Shown piece by piece: positions 46,335 through 54,392 of a DNA stretch of 64,000 bases (position 1 is its first letter; every line of letters begins with the position of its first letter). The notes beneath the pieces are model-generated. The model was not told where the DNA came from. It made no database searches and saw nothing but the letters and a program-made list of their open reading frames with translations. Position numbers and translations under genes: made by a program. Source of the DNA: Chamaesiphon minutus PCC 6605 (lineage in GTDB: Bacteria > Cyanobacteriota > Cyanobacteriia > Cyanobacteriales > Chamaesiphonaceae). The DNA is taken from NCBI RefSeq assembly GCF_000317145.1, contig NC_019697.1, positions 186,001 through 250,000 of the forward strand, in the 5' to 3' direction.

Positions 46335-47159
46335 ATGTCTCATTTCGCTTACTACCGTCTTACCGCAATTTCGATCGGAATTTGTCTTCTCAATGCGATT
46401 TCGATCGATCCTGCGGCAGCAAAAAATCTAGTTACGATCGTCGATAGGCAAACACCCGTATCGAAGCTAGGGCTAGATATCGGTCTGCAACCGATCGTGC
46501 CATATAAAGTATCCCAACAGTCGAACGGGCAATCTACAGCCAATGGTAGGAATTCTGCGGGGATCGGTGTTACGGCGCGGGTAGGTACGCTCGGTGCTGG
46601 CGTGGAAGTTGCCAAATCTTTGACACCACAATTTAACGGTCGTTTGGGGCTGAACTTTGGTAATGTCGGGTTCAATCGCAACGATAGCGGCATTAATTAC
46701 GACTCGCAGCTAAATTTCAGCAGCGTGCAATTATTCGGCGATTACTATCCATTTGCTAGCAGCAGTTTTCGCGTGACTGGCGGCTTAGTCGCTCAAAATA
46801 ATCGCTTCTCTGTGACTGGTAAACCGGGCGGTAACGGCACCTACACGATCGATGGGATTCAATACCCCGCCAGTGCTGTCGGCACGCTTAGTGGCGAGTA
46901 TAAGTACGGTAATTCGATCGCACCTTATCTAGGCATCGGGATTGGTAAATCGACAAATGAAGGTTTTGGCTTTAATGCCGATCTGGGAGTAATGTTTACA
47001 GGTGCGCCCAAAGTTTCGCTCAATGCCAGCAATCCCGCCTTTAATAATAATCCAATTACTCGCGGTCAACTCGACAATCAAGTTCGTCAAACCGAAAACG
47101 ATCTGCGCGGATTTAATGTTTATCCCGTACTATCCGTTGGACTTTCTTACGGGTTTTAA
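46335..47159 (+). CDS. Outer-membrane beta-barrel protein
   Basis: The protein has 274 residues from the ATG at 46335, 7 nt after GGAGGT. A signal peptide runs to about AAA-KN. Alternating strands follow (GIGVTARVGTLGAGVEVAKSL, FNGRLGLNFGNVGF, SFRVTGGLVAQNNRFSVTG, GNSIAPYLGIGIG), and the chain ends in LSVGLSYGF with the terminal Phe of outer-membrane barrels. It is a small OmpA/OmpW-sized barrel of unknown cargo. Single gene. Confidence 0.8.
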   Translation: MSHFAYYRLTAISIGICLLNAISIDPAAAKNLVTIVDRQTPVSKLGLDIGLQPIVPYKVSQQSNGQSTANGRNSAGIGVTARVGTLGAGVEVAKSLTPQFNGRLGLNFGNVGFNRNDSGINYDSQLNFSSVQLFGDYYPFASSSFRVTGGLVAQNNRFSVTGKPGGNGTYTIDGIQYPASAVGTLSGEYKYGNSIAPYLGIGIGKSTNEGFGFNADLGVMFTGAPKVSLNASNPAFNNNPITRGQLDNQVRQTENDLRGFNVYPVLSVGLSYGF

Positions 47160-47160
47160 A

Positions 47161-47219
47161 TTAGTGGATAGTGGATAGTGGATAGTGGATAGTAGATAGT
47201 GGATAGTGAATAGTGAATA
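47161..47219. repeat. Heptamer tandem repeat (GGATAGT)
   Basis: About eight units occur directly after the barrel gene, the same unit as at 5644-5704. Confidence 0.9.
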
Positions 47220-47286
47220 ATTTAGATCTTAGGGTGTGTTATGCTGACGCGATAATACACAAATATTTATATCAAATATCAAATAT

Positions 47287-47322
47287 TAACTATCAACTAT
47301 CAACTATCAACTATCAACTATC
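47287..47322. repeat. Heptamer tandem repeat (CTATCAA)
   Basis: Five units occur directly after the uppS stop (which is on the minus strand); the reverse complement is the GTTGATA unit at 13295. Confidence 0.9.
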
Positions 47323-48066
47323 TTACACTTTCCCAAACCGCCGATTGCGTTGCTGAAAGTCAGCGATCGCTAGTGTGAATTCATCATTGCTAAAATCCGG
47401 CCAATGTGTTTTGGTAATATAGATTTCGGTATAAGCTAGCTGCCATAATAAGAAGTTGCTCAAGCGTTGTTCGCCGCTGGTCCTAATTAAGAGATCGGGA
47501 TCTGGTAACTCATGGGTGTCTAAATATCGATCGAACATCGATTCATCGAGTAGATTTACATCCAACTCACCTGCTTTAACTAATTCGGCGATCGATTTAC
47601 AAGCTTGGAGGATTTCTTTGCGGCTGCCATAGTTGATGGCAATATTAAACGTCACAGCTTGATTGTATTGGGTTTTATCGATCGATTTATCCATCATCCT
47701 CTGCAAACCGAGCGGTACTTGAGATCGATCGCCCAGAAATCTAATCCTAACTCCTTCGGCGTGCATTTGGTCTAATTCGCTATCTAATAATCCCTCAAAT
47801 AACCGCATCAGAAAATCGACTTCTACTGCTGGTCTGCCCCAGTTTTCGGTAGAGAAAGCATAGACTGTAAAGTTAGCAATGCCCCAATCTTTACAACAGC
47901 GTAATAATGATTTAACTGTATTGGCTCCTTGTTGATGTCCGGCGATCCGTGGCAATCCTTGTTGTTTCGCCCATCTCCCATTTCCATCCATAATTGCTGC
48001 CACATGCTGGGGCATTTTAGTCGGATCTAAAATAGTGGGCAATTTGGTAATTAATTGAGTATTCAT
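47323..48066 (-). CDS. uppS: Isoprenyl transferase (undecaprenyl diphosphate synthase)
   Basis: The protein has 247 residues. MPQHVAAIMDGNGRWAKQQG holds the catalytic Asp of cis-prenyltransferases. GANTVKSLLRCC, YAFSTENWGRP, FNIAINYGSRKEI and DLLIRTSGEQRLSNFLLWQLAYTEIY complete the family set. It makes the C55 lipid carrier for cell-wall synthesis. The ferritin-like gene lies 12 bp upstream on the same strand, so the two are probably co-transcribed. Confidence 0.96.
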   Translation of the reverse strand: MNTQLITKLPTILDPTKMPQHVAAIMDGNGRWAKQQGLPRIAGHQQGANTVKSLLRCCKDWGIANFTVYAFSTENWGRPAVEVDFLMRLFEGLLDSELDQMHAEGVRIRFLGDRSQVPLGLQRMMDKSIDKTQYNQAVTFNIAINYGSRKEILQACKSIAELVKAGELDVNLLDESMFDRYLDTHELPDPDLLIRTSGEQRLSNFLLWQLAYTEIYITKTHWPDFSNDEFTLAIADFQQRNRRFGKV

Positions 48067-48078
48067 CTAATTAGTTAA

Positions 48079-49017
48079 TTAATGTTTGTGTGTAAATCGA
48101 GCGGGAAGGATGCCAAAAATTTGTTTTAAATAATCTGAATTGAGGCTGTAGTGCCAAACTAATAGCCGCTGCATCACCAGCCAAAATGTCACGACTAATT
48201 GCCAACGATGTTGCCAGCTCCACTCGCCCCAGTGCAGCACCGACAGCATCCGATAGTAAGTTTTGAGCAAGTTACCACCCGAAGCAGATTTGCGGGGGAG
48301 TAATTGTCTACAACCGCGAATGAATCGATGTCCTTTGGGTGCAGGATATAACCAAACTCCGAAACCCCAGAATTTGATGAGATGATTGATTTCATCTCGC
48401 AACATTTCGCCGATTATTTGTTGCAATGTACCTGTAGAATGCCCCATTAACCAGATGTATAAACATGTAGCACCATATTCAGTCGCAATTCGCGACAAAC
48501 CATGACGATAGAGATCGTTGTTGGGGCAATTAGTCGGTTGATAAGCGCGTGCTAGTTTGGGATTGGGCTGAATGCGCTCGCCGCTTAATTGCTGATAGAT
48601 GGCGATTAATGCTGGTGCGTGGCGACTTTCTTCTAACTCCCAAATTCCCTTCGAGCTACGGTTGCCTAGCTCGTCAACCCTCCCACCGACAAATTCAGCC
48701 ATGGCTGGATGGATCGGATCGAGATATTGCCGACTGGTATGGGTATAATCTCGAATAGGGGCTTCTGTATCGATCGCACCTTTGAGGATAGCTAGAAATA
48801 GTGCTGGTTCGATGCCAACGATGAGATTTGATTGGAGCTGATGCCACTCGATTTTTGCCCATTTTCGTGGATGGGGACGATCGAATTGTTGGGGTAATTC
48901 TTGGAGTCGATTGTTGAGATAATTTCGATCTAAATAAGTCTCGATTAAATCTTTAATTAGTAGGTAAAAATTCGATTTATTGTGGCAATCTCGTTCGCCA
49001 GCCAGCGATAAAGTCAT
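48079..49017 (-). CDS. Ferritin-like di-iron protein of unknown function
   Basis: The protein has 312 residues. Two metal-binding signatures fit the ferritin/acyl-ACP-desaturase superfamily: WELEESRHA with Glu129/130 and His133, and GEMLRDEINHLIKF with Glu204, Glu209 and His212; Glu180 (IATEYGATC) could complete the site. A hydrophobic segment (VVTFWLVMQRLLVW) near the C-terminus may touch the membrane. The reaction is unknown; a lipid or isoprenoid hydroxylase or desaturase is possible given the tight link with uppS, but that is only inference. Confidence 0.7.
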   Translation of the reverse strand: MTLSLAGERDCHNKSNFYLLIKDLIETYLDRNYLNNRLQELPQQFDRPHPRKWAKIEWHQLQSNLIVGIEPALFLAILKGAIDTEAPIRDYTHTSRQYLDPIHPAMAEFVGGRVDELGNRSSKGIWELEESRHAPALIAIYQQLSGERIQPNPKLARAYQPTNCPNNDLYRHGLSRIATEYGATCLYIWLMGHSTGTLQQIIGEMLRDEINHLIKFWGFGVWLYPAPKGHRFIRGCRQLLPRKSASGGNLLKTYYRMLSVLHWGEWSWQHRWQLVVTFWLVMQRLLVWHYSLNSDYLKQIFGILPARFTHKH

Positions 49018-49371
49018 AACTTCTAAGTCGATCTTCAGGTGTTAATCAAACTATAACCCTCCAGATCTAAGCTGTCAGTCGGATCTCGTCGGCAATATCG
49101 TTCGGCTCAAAAGTCTGAAAAAGTCGGGAATAACTATTTTGTAAGGAGTAGTTAATAATTAGTCTGATTAGCTCTCATGCCCCAAACCCCATCTCTCAAT
49201 CTGGATTTAAGGATTTTCAGGATTTTCAGGATTAGGTTGTAGGTGCTAACCTGTATCCTCCTCATCTCTAATGCCTAAAGCCTAATCCCTAAAGCCAAAG
49301 CCTAAAACCTAAAACCTAAAACCTAAAACCTAAAGCCTATCCCCTATCCACTATCCCCTACCCCCTATTCG
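49018..49371. other. Gene-free region ending in heptamer repeats
   Basis: It is a divergent promoter region for the ferritin-like and STAND genes. From 49271 to 49371 it is CTAAAGC/CTAAAAC units followed by CTATCCC-type units. GGATTTTCAGGATTTTCAGGATTAGG at 49207-49234 is a 9-bp tandem repeat. Confidence 0.6.
49271..49371. repeat. Heptamer tandem repeats up to the STAND gene start
   Basis: Units of CCTAAAG/CCTAAAA occur first, then CTATCCC/CTATCCA/CTACCCC. The last unit touches the ATG at 49372, leaving no obvious ribosome-binding site. Confidence 0.85.
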
Positions 49372-51687
49372 ATGAGTGCTGACAGTGCCATAAATACGAT
49401 CGATCGATTACTCCTTCACAATACGGGTAAACATCTTAACGATCTGCAAATATTTATCATTCGGCAGGTGTGGCTGGGGCGAAAGTATATCGATATTGCC
49501 GCAGACTATCATTGTACGGAGGGACATGTCAAAGACACTGCCGCAGCTTTGTGGCAGTTATTGTCGCAATTATTGGCGGAGCGGGTAACTAAAACTAATC
49601 TCAAGTCGATTTTACAACGCCATGAGAGTCCAGCGATCGCAGTGCCGACTAAAAGTATCGATCGTCAATTTATGGGTAGAGAACTAGATATCTCTAGATT
49701 AGACGAATTAGTTGCCCAAGGGCAACGGACGATCGTGATTTTGGGAGAGGGTGGCGTCGGTAAAACTACCTTCGCACAGCAGTATTTAAAAACCTGCGGC
49801 TGCGATCTAATTTTGGAATTATCGATGGCAAAAGAAGCCGCTCGCATTACTCCGGCTGAAATAATTGTTGAGGAATGGTTGCGACAAGATTTACAAACTG
49901 AGCCGGGAAGAGAATATGGAATCGCTCTACTGCGGCTCAAGCGGCAACTTAGCACGCGCAAAATTGGAATTTTAATTGATAATTTAGAGCCAGCATTAGA
50001 TCGAGATGGGCGCATTATTTTTCCGCATCGTAGCTATGTAGAATTGCTCGGAATTTTAACCGATCGACAGTTGCCAGGAATTACTTTAATTACCAGTCGA
50101 GATCGATTATGTGAAGTAGATTTGAATTTAATCCATTATCGGCTATCGGGATTAGCAGTAGATACATGGCAAAATTATTTTAATTATCGTCAGCTCGATC
50201 CAACTGTCACAGCAATTACGTCATTACATCGATCGTATGGGGGTAATGCTAAAGCGATGGAAATTATTGCTAGTAATATTCATGCCGATTTTGCTGGCAA
50301 TATCGACATTTACTTACAAACCGATCGAGATTCTCACCTGATCGAAACTGGACTAAAACAATTAATTGCCAATCAATTCGATCGCCTGCAAACTCTAGAT
50401 CCGGAGGCTTATCAATTACTCTGCCGAGCTGGTTGTTATCGCTATCAAGATTTAAGTCGAGTTAATGCCGATGCTTTATTTTGTTTATTATGGGAGATCG
50501 AACCAGCAGCGAGAGCGAAAGTACTTAACGCGCTCGATAACCGATCGCTAATTGAGTCTCACTGCGGAAAATACTGGCTGCACCCAGCCATTAGAGCCGA
50601 AGCGATCGCCAGATTGCAACGCACTGATGACTGGGTAAAAGCGCACCAAGCCGCCGCTAATTATTGGAGTGATTCTGTTATCAAAATTGTCAATACACAT
50701 ACTGCAATTACGGCATTAGAAGCATATTATCACTATGTAGAAATTGGCGATCTATTGCAAGCTGCTAAAGTATTACTGCACCCGCGTAACAATCAATGGG
50801 GACAATTTTTACCCTTAGCCAGCAATTTGTATAGAATGGGACTGATTCAACCCATCCTGATAGCAATTACGCAGATAATTACCGCACTTTCGCCCGATCG
50901 ATCGACTGCCGAATTAAATAATATTCTCGGCGATCTTTACTGGATTGTCGGGCGAGTTCATGACGCGATCGCCACCCAGCAACAAGCGATCGATTATACA
51001 GAACGAATGCTATTAAATCTCGATCGACAAGCGCGATCCCATGACATTCATTGCTTAAATATCTTAAATATCGACTCGCTCTTAAGTCTCGGATTATATC
51101 ATATAGATCTATGGGAACTAACCACCGCCAGCCGACTCTTTCAACAAGTAATTACAGTTGCCAGTAATACTGCTGGCGATCGCTGGATTCAAAAAGCGAC
51201 CGTTTGTTTAGCGTTGGTACAATCTTATCTCGATCGATCCGACGAAGCTAGAGTATTAATTACCAAAATCGAGCCTGTAATTATTCACCAAAAATGGACG
51301 GGTAGTAGTGCTTATTTTCTCCAGATCGTCGGCCAAATTTATACTAATTTAGGCGAATACGATCTCGCCGAAAATATTTATCAGCAAACTTTGACATTTT
51401 GTCAAAGTGGTAACTACCTACAAATTCAAGGTCGAACCTTAACTAGCTTGGCACAATTATATCGATTGCAAGATAATATTAAAACTTCCCAAACTATCCA
51501 TCTCCAAGCGATCGAAATTCTCGACAGACTCGGAGCCAAATGCGATCTTGCCGAAGCCTACTATCAAGCAGCACTCACATGGCAACAAGCCGGAGATCTC
51601 ACTCAAAGCCAAATTTATCGCCATACCCACGCACATCAACTCTTCACCGAAATCGCCGCACCGGAGCAGTTGATGAGAATTAGGTAG
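49372..51687 (+). CDS. STAND NTPase with N-terminal HTH and C-terminal TPR
   Basis: The protein has 771 residues. Residues 1-85 (IDRLLLHNTGKHLNDLQIFIIR, YIDIAADYHCTEGHVKDTAA) form the helix-turn-helix seen at the N-terminus of vWA-MoxR-associated cyanobacterial proteins. A NACHT/NB-ARC-like ATPase follows: Walker A GEGGVGKT (125-132), Walker B IGILIDNLEP (~198-207), LITSRDR sensor and GGNAKAMEII. The last third is TPR-like helices. STAND proteins switch on by oligomerising, as regulators or defence sensors; no effector domain is present, so a regulatory role is more likely. Confidence 0.88.
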   Translation: MSADSAINTIDRLLLHNTGKHLNDLQIFIIRQVWLGRKYIDIAADYHCTEGHVKDTAAALWQLLSQLLAERVTKTNLKSILQRHESPAIAVPTKSIDRQFMGRELDISRLDELVAQGQRTIVILGEGGVGKTTFAQQYLKTCGCDLILELSMAKEAARITPAEIIVEEWLRQDLQTEPGREYGIALLRLKRQLSTRKIGILIDNLEPALDRDGRIIFPHRSYVELLGILTDRQLPGITLITSRDRLCEVDLNLIHYRLSGLAVDTWQNYFNYRQLDPTVTAITSLHRSYGGNAKAMEIIASNIHADFAGNIDIYLQTDRDSHLIETGLKQLIANQFDRLQTLDPEAYQLLCRAGCYRYQDLSRVNADALFCLLWEIEPAARAKVLNALDNRSLIESHCGKYWLHPAIRAEAIARLQRTDDWVKAHQAAANYWSDSVIKIVNTHTAITALEAYYHYVEIGDLLQAAKVLLHPRNNQWGQFLPLASNLYRMGLIQPILIAITQIITALSPDRSTAELNNILGDLYWIVGRVHDAIATQQQAIDYTERMLLNLDRQARSHDIHCLNILNIDSLLSLGLYHIDLWELTTASRLFQQVITVASNTAGDRWIQKATVCLALVQSYLDRSDEARVLITKIEPVIIHQKWTGSSAYFLQIVGQIYTNLGEYDLAENIYQQTLTFCQSGNYLQIQGRTLTSLAQLYRLQDNIKTSQTIHLQAIEILDRLGAKCDLAEAYYQAALTWQQAGDLTQSQIYRHTHAHQLFTEIAAPEQLMRIR

Positions 51688-51713
51688 GGGAGATAGGGGG
51701 AGAGAGAATTTTT

Positions 51714-51737
51714 TACCCATTACCCATTACCCATTAC
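51714..51737. repeat. Heptamer tandem repeat (CCATTAC)
   Basis: Three units occur after the STAND gene, matching 3727-3748. Confidence 0.8.
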
Positions 51738-51838
51738 ACCCCAATCTAACGATTGATAGATTCCGATCTCCACAGTGGTTTGTTAAGCTATCATTCATCT
51801 AAATCTTTATGCTGCCGCAGCCCATAATCGCGATCGTC

Positions 51839-52108
51839 ATGGCTAAACGTCAACTACCAGAAACAACTGCTCGCGTGCGAGTAACCCATCACTCCTGGCA
51901 ATTTGGCAAAGTTGTCGGCGAAGTTAGTGCGGGCGACTTTTGTTGGGATTTTCAGTGGTGTTGCCGCGAAGGCAACTTGGAACTCATTGTCGAACCAGCT
52001 CTGGGACGTGCCTTGATTCAAGATGCGTTGGGTAGATTTTTGAAGCAGTGGGACTACCAGCTCGAAGCTGGAGGCGACTATGAATTTACCGTCAGAGCGA
52101 AATTTTAA
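51839..52108 (+). CDS. Small conserved cyanobacterial protein (DUF3146-like)
   Basis: The protein has 89 residues from the ATG at 51839; an ATG ten codons earlier (51809) is also possible. VTHHSWQFGKVVGEVSAGDFCWDFQWCCREGNLELIVEPALGRALIQDALGRFL resembles DUF3146, a small cyanobacterial family without known function. It is soluble and rich in Trp and beta strands. Confidence 0.6.
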   Translation: MAKRQLPETTARVRVTHHSWQFGKVVGEVSAGDFCWDFQWCCREGNLELIVEPALGRALIQDALGRFLKQWDYQLEAGGDYEFTVRAKF

Positions 52109-52283
52109 GGTGCCGAAAAAGTAGCCAATCTCAGTAAAGCCAAAATTTTTTGTATCCCTCTAGCCGCATGAGATTCACCTGCGGAAGAACATTTTGGCAA
52201 CTAGCGGAGTCATCAGAAAAGTGTCACAATCAAAATCGACTCTCAAATCGGTCAAATTCCACTAAGATTTTCATTCTCATCCT

Positions 52284-52772
52284 ATGAAAAATTTCACATT
52301 AACTGCTGCATTTACCACGATTTGCTCCGTAGCGATGGTTGCTACCGTTGTTAATCCTAGTTTCGCCCAGTCATCTACCAAGACGCCTGCGACTAAGACA
52401 GCTCCAACTTCAACGACACCTGCAACTAAAACAGCTCCAACTTCTAATACCAACAATGCTCAAGCACAAGCTCAAGCTCAAGCTATCGAGCAGCTCAAGC
52501 TGACAAAAGACCAGCAAGAAAAATTAGTCAAGCTCCAGCAAACCGTCCTCCAAAAGAAAATTGCTGTACTCAACCCGACCCAAAAACAACAACTTCAAGT
52601 AGCGATGCAACAGGGGAAAAATCCCAATTTTACGTTTACAGCAGATCAACAAACCAAACTCAAAGCCATTCAAGCCGAAGCTATCGCTCAGCAGAATTCA
52701 ATTTTAACTCCCGAACAACAGCAGAAGCTGATCCAAATCAACAAGCAGTTTTCGACTCCTCAACAAAAATAA
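52284..52772 (+). CDS. Secreted Spy/CpxP-like protein with LTxxQ motifs
   Basis: The protein has 162 residues. A signal peptide ends at SFA-QS. A low-complexity linker follows (TKTPATKTAPTSTT repeated; QAQAQAQA), then helices carrying LTKDQQEKL, LNPTQKQQL, FTADQQTKL and LTPEQQQKL. These LTxxQ-type motifs mark periplasmic Spy/CpxP chaperones, which bind unfolded proteins. It lacks the length and charge pattern of true Spy, so this is a family-level suggestion. Single gene. Confidence 0.65.
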   Translation: MKNFTLTAAFTTICSVAMVATVVNPSFAQSSTKTPATKTAPTSTTPATKTAPTSNTNNAQAQAQAQAIEQLKLTKDQQEKLVKLQQTVLQKKIAVLNPTQKQQLQVAMQQGKNPNFTFTADQQTKLKAIQAEAIAQQNSILTPEQQQKLIQINKQFSTPQQK

Positions 52773-52960
52773 TGCTAGGAATCGGAGCTTGCCGAACCAA
52801 ACTAATCGCTAACATTAGCTACGATTTTCGATCCTTCCTTCAATTTATCGCTGGCTCGATCGTCACCAGTATCGAGCGGCATACCTAGGCATCGATCTCA
52901 ATCGAACGCCTGGGTTTTCGTTTGCAACAATGACCGAAGCCCAGCGATACCCCGCTCGGT

Positions 52961-53206
52961 TTACCATTGTAAAGTGCCTGCGGTATCGCCTTGGGAGCGT
53001 TTAGTTTCTGCATCCCGCTCGAACCACTTGATAATCTGTTGGGGAGTCAGATCTTCAATTTTGGCAACCTGCTCGTCATCGGCAATCTGTTGAAGCATTC
53101 GCAGCGAAGAAATTGTAATCCGAGTCAAAAATTTTTCATGTGTAGATAGTAATGCTGCTTCTACCTCCAATGCCTCAGCGTGCGTTAAATACTGTTTCTC
53201 ATTCAT
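52961..53206 (-). CDS. Small conserved hypothetical protein, 81 residues
   Basis: Helical and soluble: YLTHAEALEVEAALLSTHEKFLTRITISSLRMLQQIA, then VAKIEDLTPQQIIKWFERDAETKRSQG. No family name is known to me. The regular helix pattern and clean composition suggest a real gene. It is downstream of, and codirectional with, sufR. Confidence 0.55.
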   Translation of the reverse strand: MNEKQYLTHAEALEVEAALLSTHEKFLTRITISSLRMLQQIADDEQVAKIEDLTPQQIIKWFERDAETKRSQGDTAGTLQW

Positions 53207-53283
53207 AGATATTTACGATCGATTATTTTAGTTAACTCACATCTTGTGCTGGTTCAAATATATTAGTGCTTAGTTTCGATTCA

Positions 53284-53344
53284 GGGTACCCACAAGGGGC
53301 GCCCCTACAGATTAATTGTGTAGGGGTGCCCCTTGTGGGTACCC
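53284..53344. repeat. 26-bp inverted repeat (GGGTACCCACAAGG...)
   Basis: 53284-53309 pairs with 53319-53344 with a single G-T difference and a 9-nt loop. GGGTACCC and GGGGCGCCCC make each arm partly self-complementary. It lies just downstream of the sufR stop on the minus strand and may act as its terminator. Confidence 0.85.
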
Positions 53345-53361
53345 GAAGCTCTATGTTTGTA

Positions 53362-54045
53362 CTAGTTAGCCGTCATCGAAATCAAATAGCCGCACTGATG
53401 CTCGCCATCGACTAGCCAGTGCGTCCGCTCTACCTGACAATCTGCTAGCGCAGCCGCAAACATTTCGAGTTCGTGTCCGCACACAGCCGGAAACGAGTTT
53501 GCAACCTGCGAGATCGCACAGTTGTACTCCGTGAGGATGAATTTGTCATCTCGCCCCTCTAAAGGGTGATACTCGGCCATATAGCCCTCTTGTCGGCGCA
53601 GTTCGACTAACTTAGCCACCCGCTCCGGCAATTCACCCTGTCCCAGCTTTTGACGATAATCGATGCTTTTCTTCTGCCAATGGCGGTGGATGATTTCGCT
53701 GGCTTGCTCGTAGCCGAGATTATCGACTAAAGTATCCAGAAACGAGATGGCAAATCGATCGTACCTGTCAGGAAAACGTTCGCGCCCCTTCTGACTCAAA
53801 TGATAAATATGCTGCGGTCTACCAGTCCCCGCCGAGACTGACTTATAGACGATGAGATCTTCAGTTTCCAAATCTTTAAGATGGCGACGCACGGCTTGGG
53901 GACTGATATCTAGTGCGATCGCCAAGTCCTGCGCGATCGCCTGACCGTGCTTGAGCAGGTATTCGAGAATATCCTGCTTGGTAGAAGTAAGCTGCTCTGT
54001 CATCATATCGGTGCTGGGTTTGGAGGAGTGGTCGCGCGCAGACAT
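53362..54045 (-). CDS. sufR: SufR, repressor of the suf operon
   Basis: 227 residues are counted from the ATG at 54045; MMTEQLT at 54006/54003 is an alternative start. The N-terminal winged helix (TKQDILEYLLKHG...ISPQAVRRHLKDLETEDLI) is followed by YKSVSAGTGRPQHIYHLSQKG. The C-terminal cysteines bind an iron-sulfur cluster: YNCAISQ, FPAVCGHE, LADCQV and EHQCGYL. It is divergent from sufB with operator-like dyads between, as in Synechocystis, where SufR represses sufBCDS when clusters are plentiful. Confidence 0.96.
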   Translation of the reverse strand: MSARDHSSKPSTDMMTEQLTSTKQDILEYLLKHGQAIAQDLAIALDISPQAVRRHLKDLETEDLIVYKSVSAGTGRPQHIYHLSQKGRERFPDRYDRFAISFLDTLVDNLGYEQASEIIHRHWQKKSIDYRQKLGQGELPERVAKLVELRRQEGYMAEYHPLEGRDDKFILTEYNCAISQVANSFPAVCGHELEMFAAALADCQVERTHWLVDGEHQCGYLISMTAN

Positions 54046-54081
54046 GCAGATAAAACTTTTTCGCTACTTTTGCCACTTTAA

Positions 54082-54095
54082 CAACATAGTTGTTG
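54082..54095. promoter_or_regulatory. SufR operator, site 1
   Basis: CAAC-N6-GTTG (54082-54085 and 54092-54095) exactly matches the described SufR dyad, inside a wider dyad with CTTTA and TAAAG. It is 37 bp before the sufR start and about 300 bp before sufB. Confidence 0.85.
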
Positions 54096-54121
54096 CTAAA
54101 GTGCTGTACAATATAATTAAA

Positions 54122-54135
54122 CAATCAGCTCGTTG
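54122..54135. promoter_or_regulatory. SufR operator, site 2 (one mismatch)
   Basis: CAAT-N6-GTTG is 40 bp (about four helical turns) from site 1. Two sites would allow cooperative repression. Confidence 0.6.
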
Positions 54136-54229
54136 TTTTAGTATACAATCTTTTGTCTACCCTCAGCCACTAGATTTCACATATAGCTTCGATAATTGCT
54201 GCTATTCGAGATTTGCTTCGGTTGAGATG

Positions 54230-54338
54230 GTGTTACCCCCCAACCCCCCTTGTAAAGGTGGGGCTTTCAATTCTCCTCCCTGTGGTAAAATCCCCTCCTG
54301 GGAGGGGTGCCCGTAGGGTGGGGTGGGTAGATCTCCGC
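54230..54338. repeat. Dispersed G/C-rich repeat between the SufR sites and sufB
   Basis: It starts GTGTTACCCCCCAACCCCCC and ends GGGGTGCCCGTAGGG...GGGTAGATCTCCGC. The same end words occur in reverse at 63621-63653 and 63752-63773, and the end part again at 13541-13575. Confidence 0.75.
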
Positions 54339-54392
54339 CGTAGCCAGCCAATAACAAACCATCCTTAATTCTAGAGAGAACACAGGCGATCG

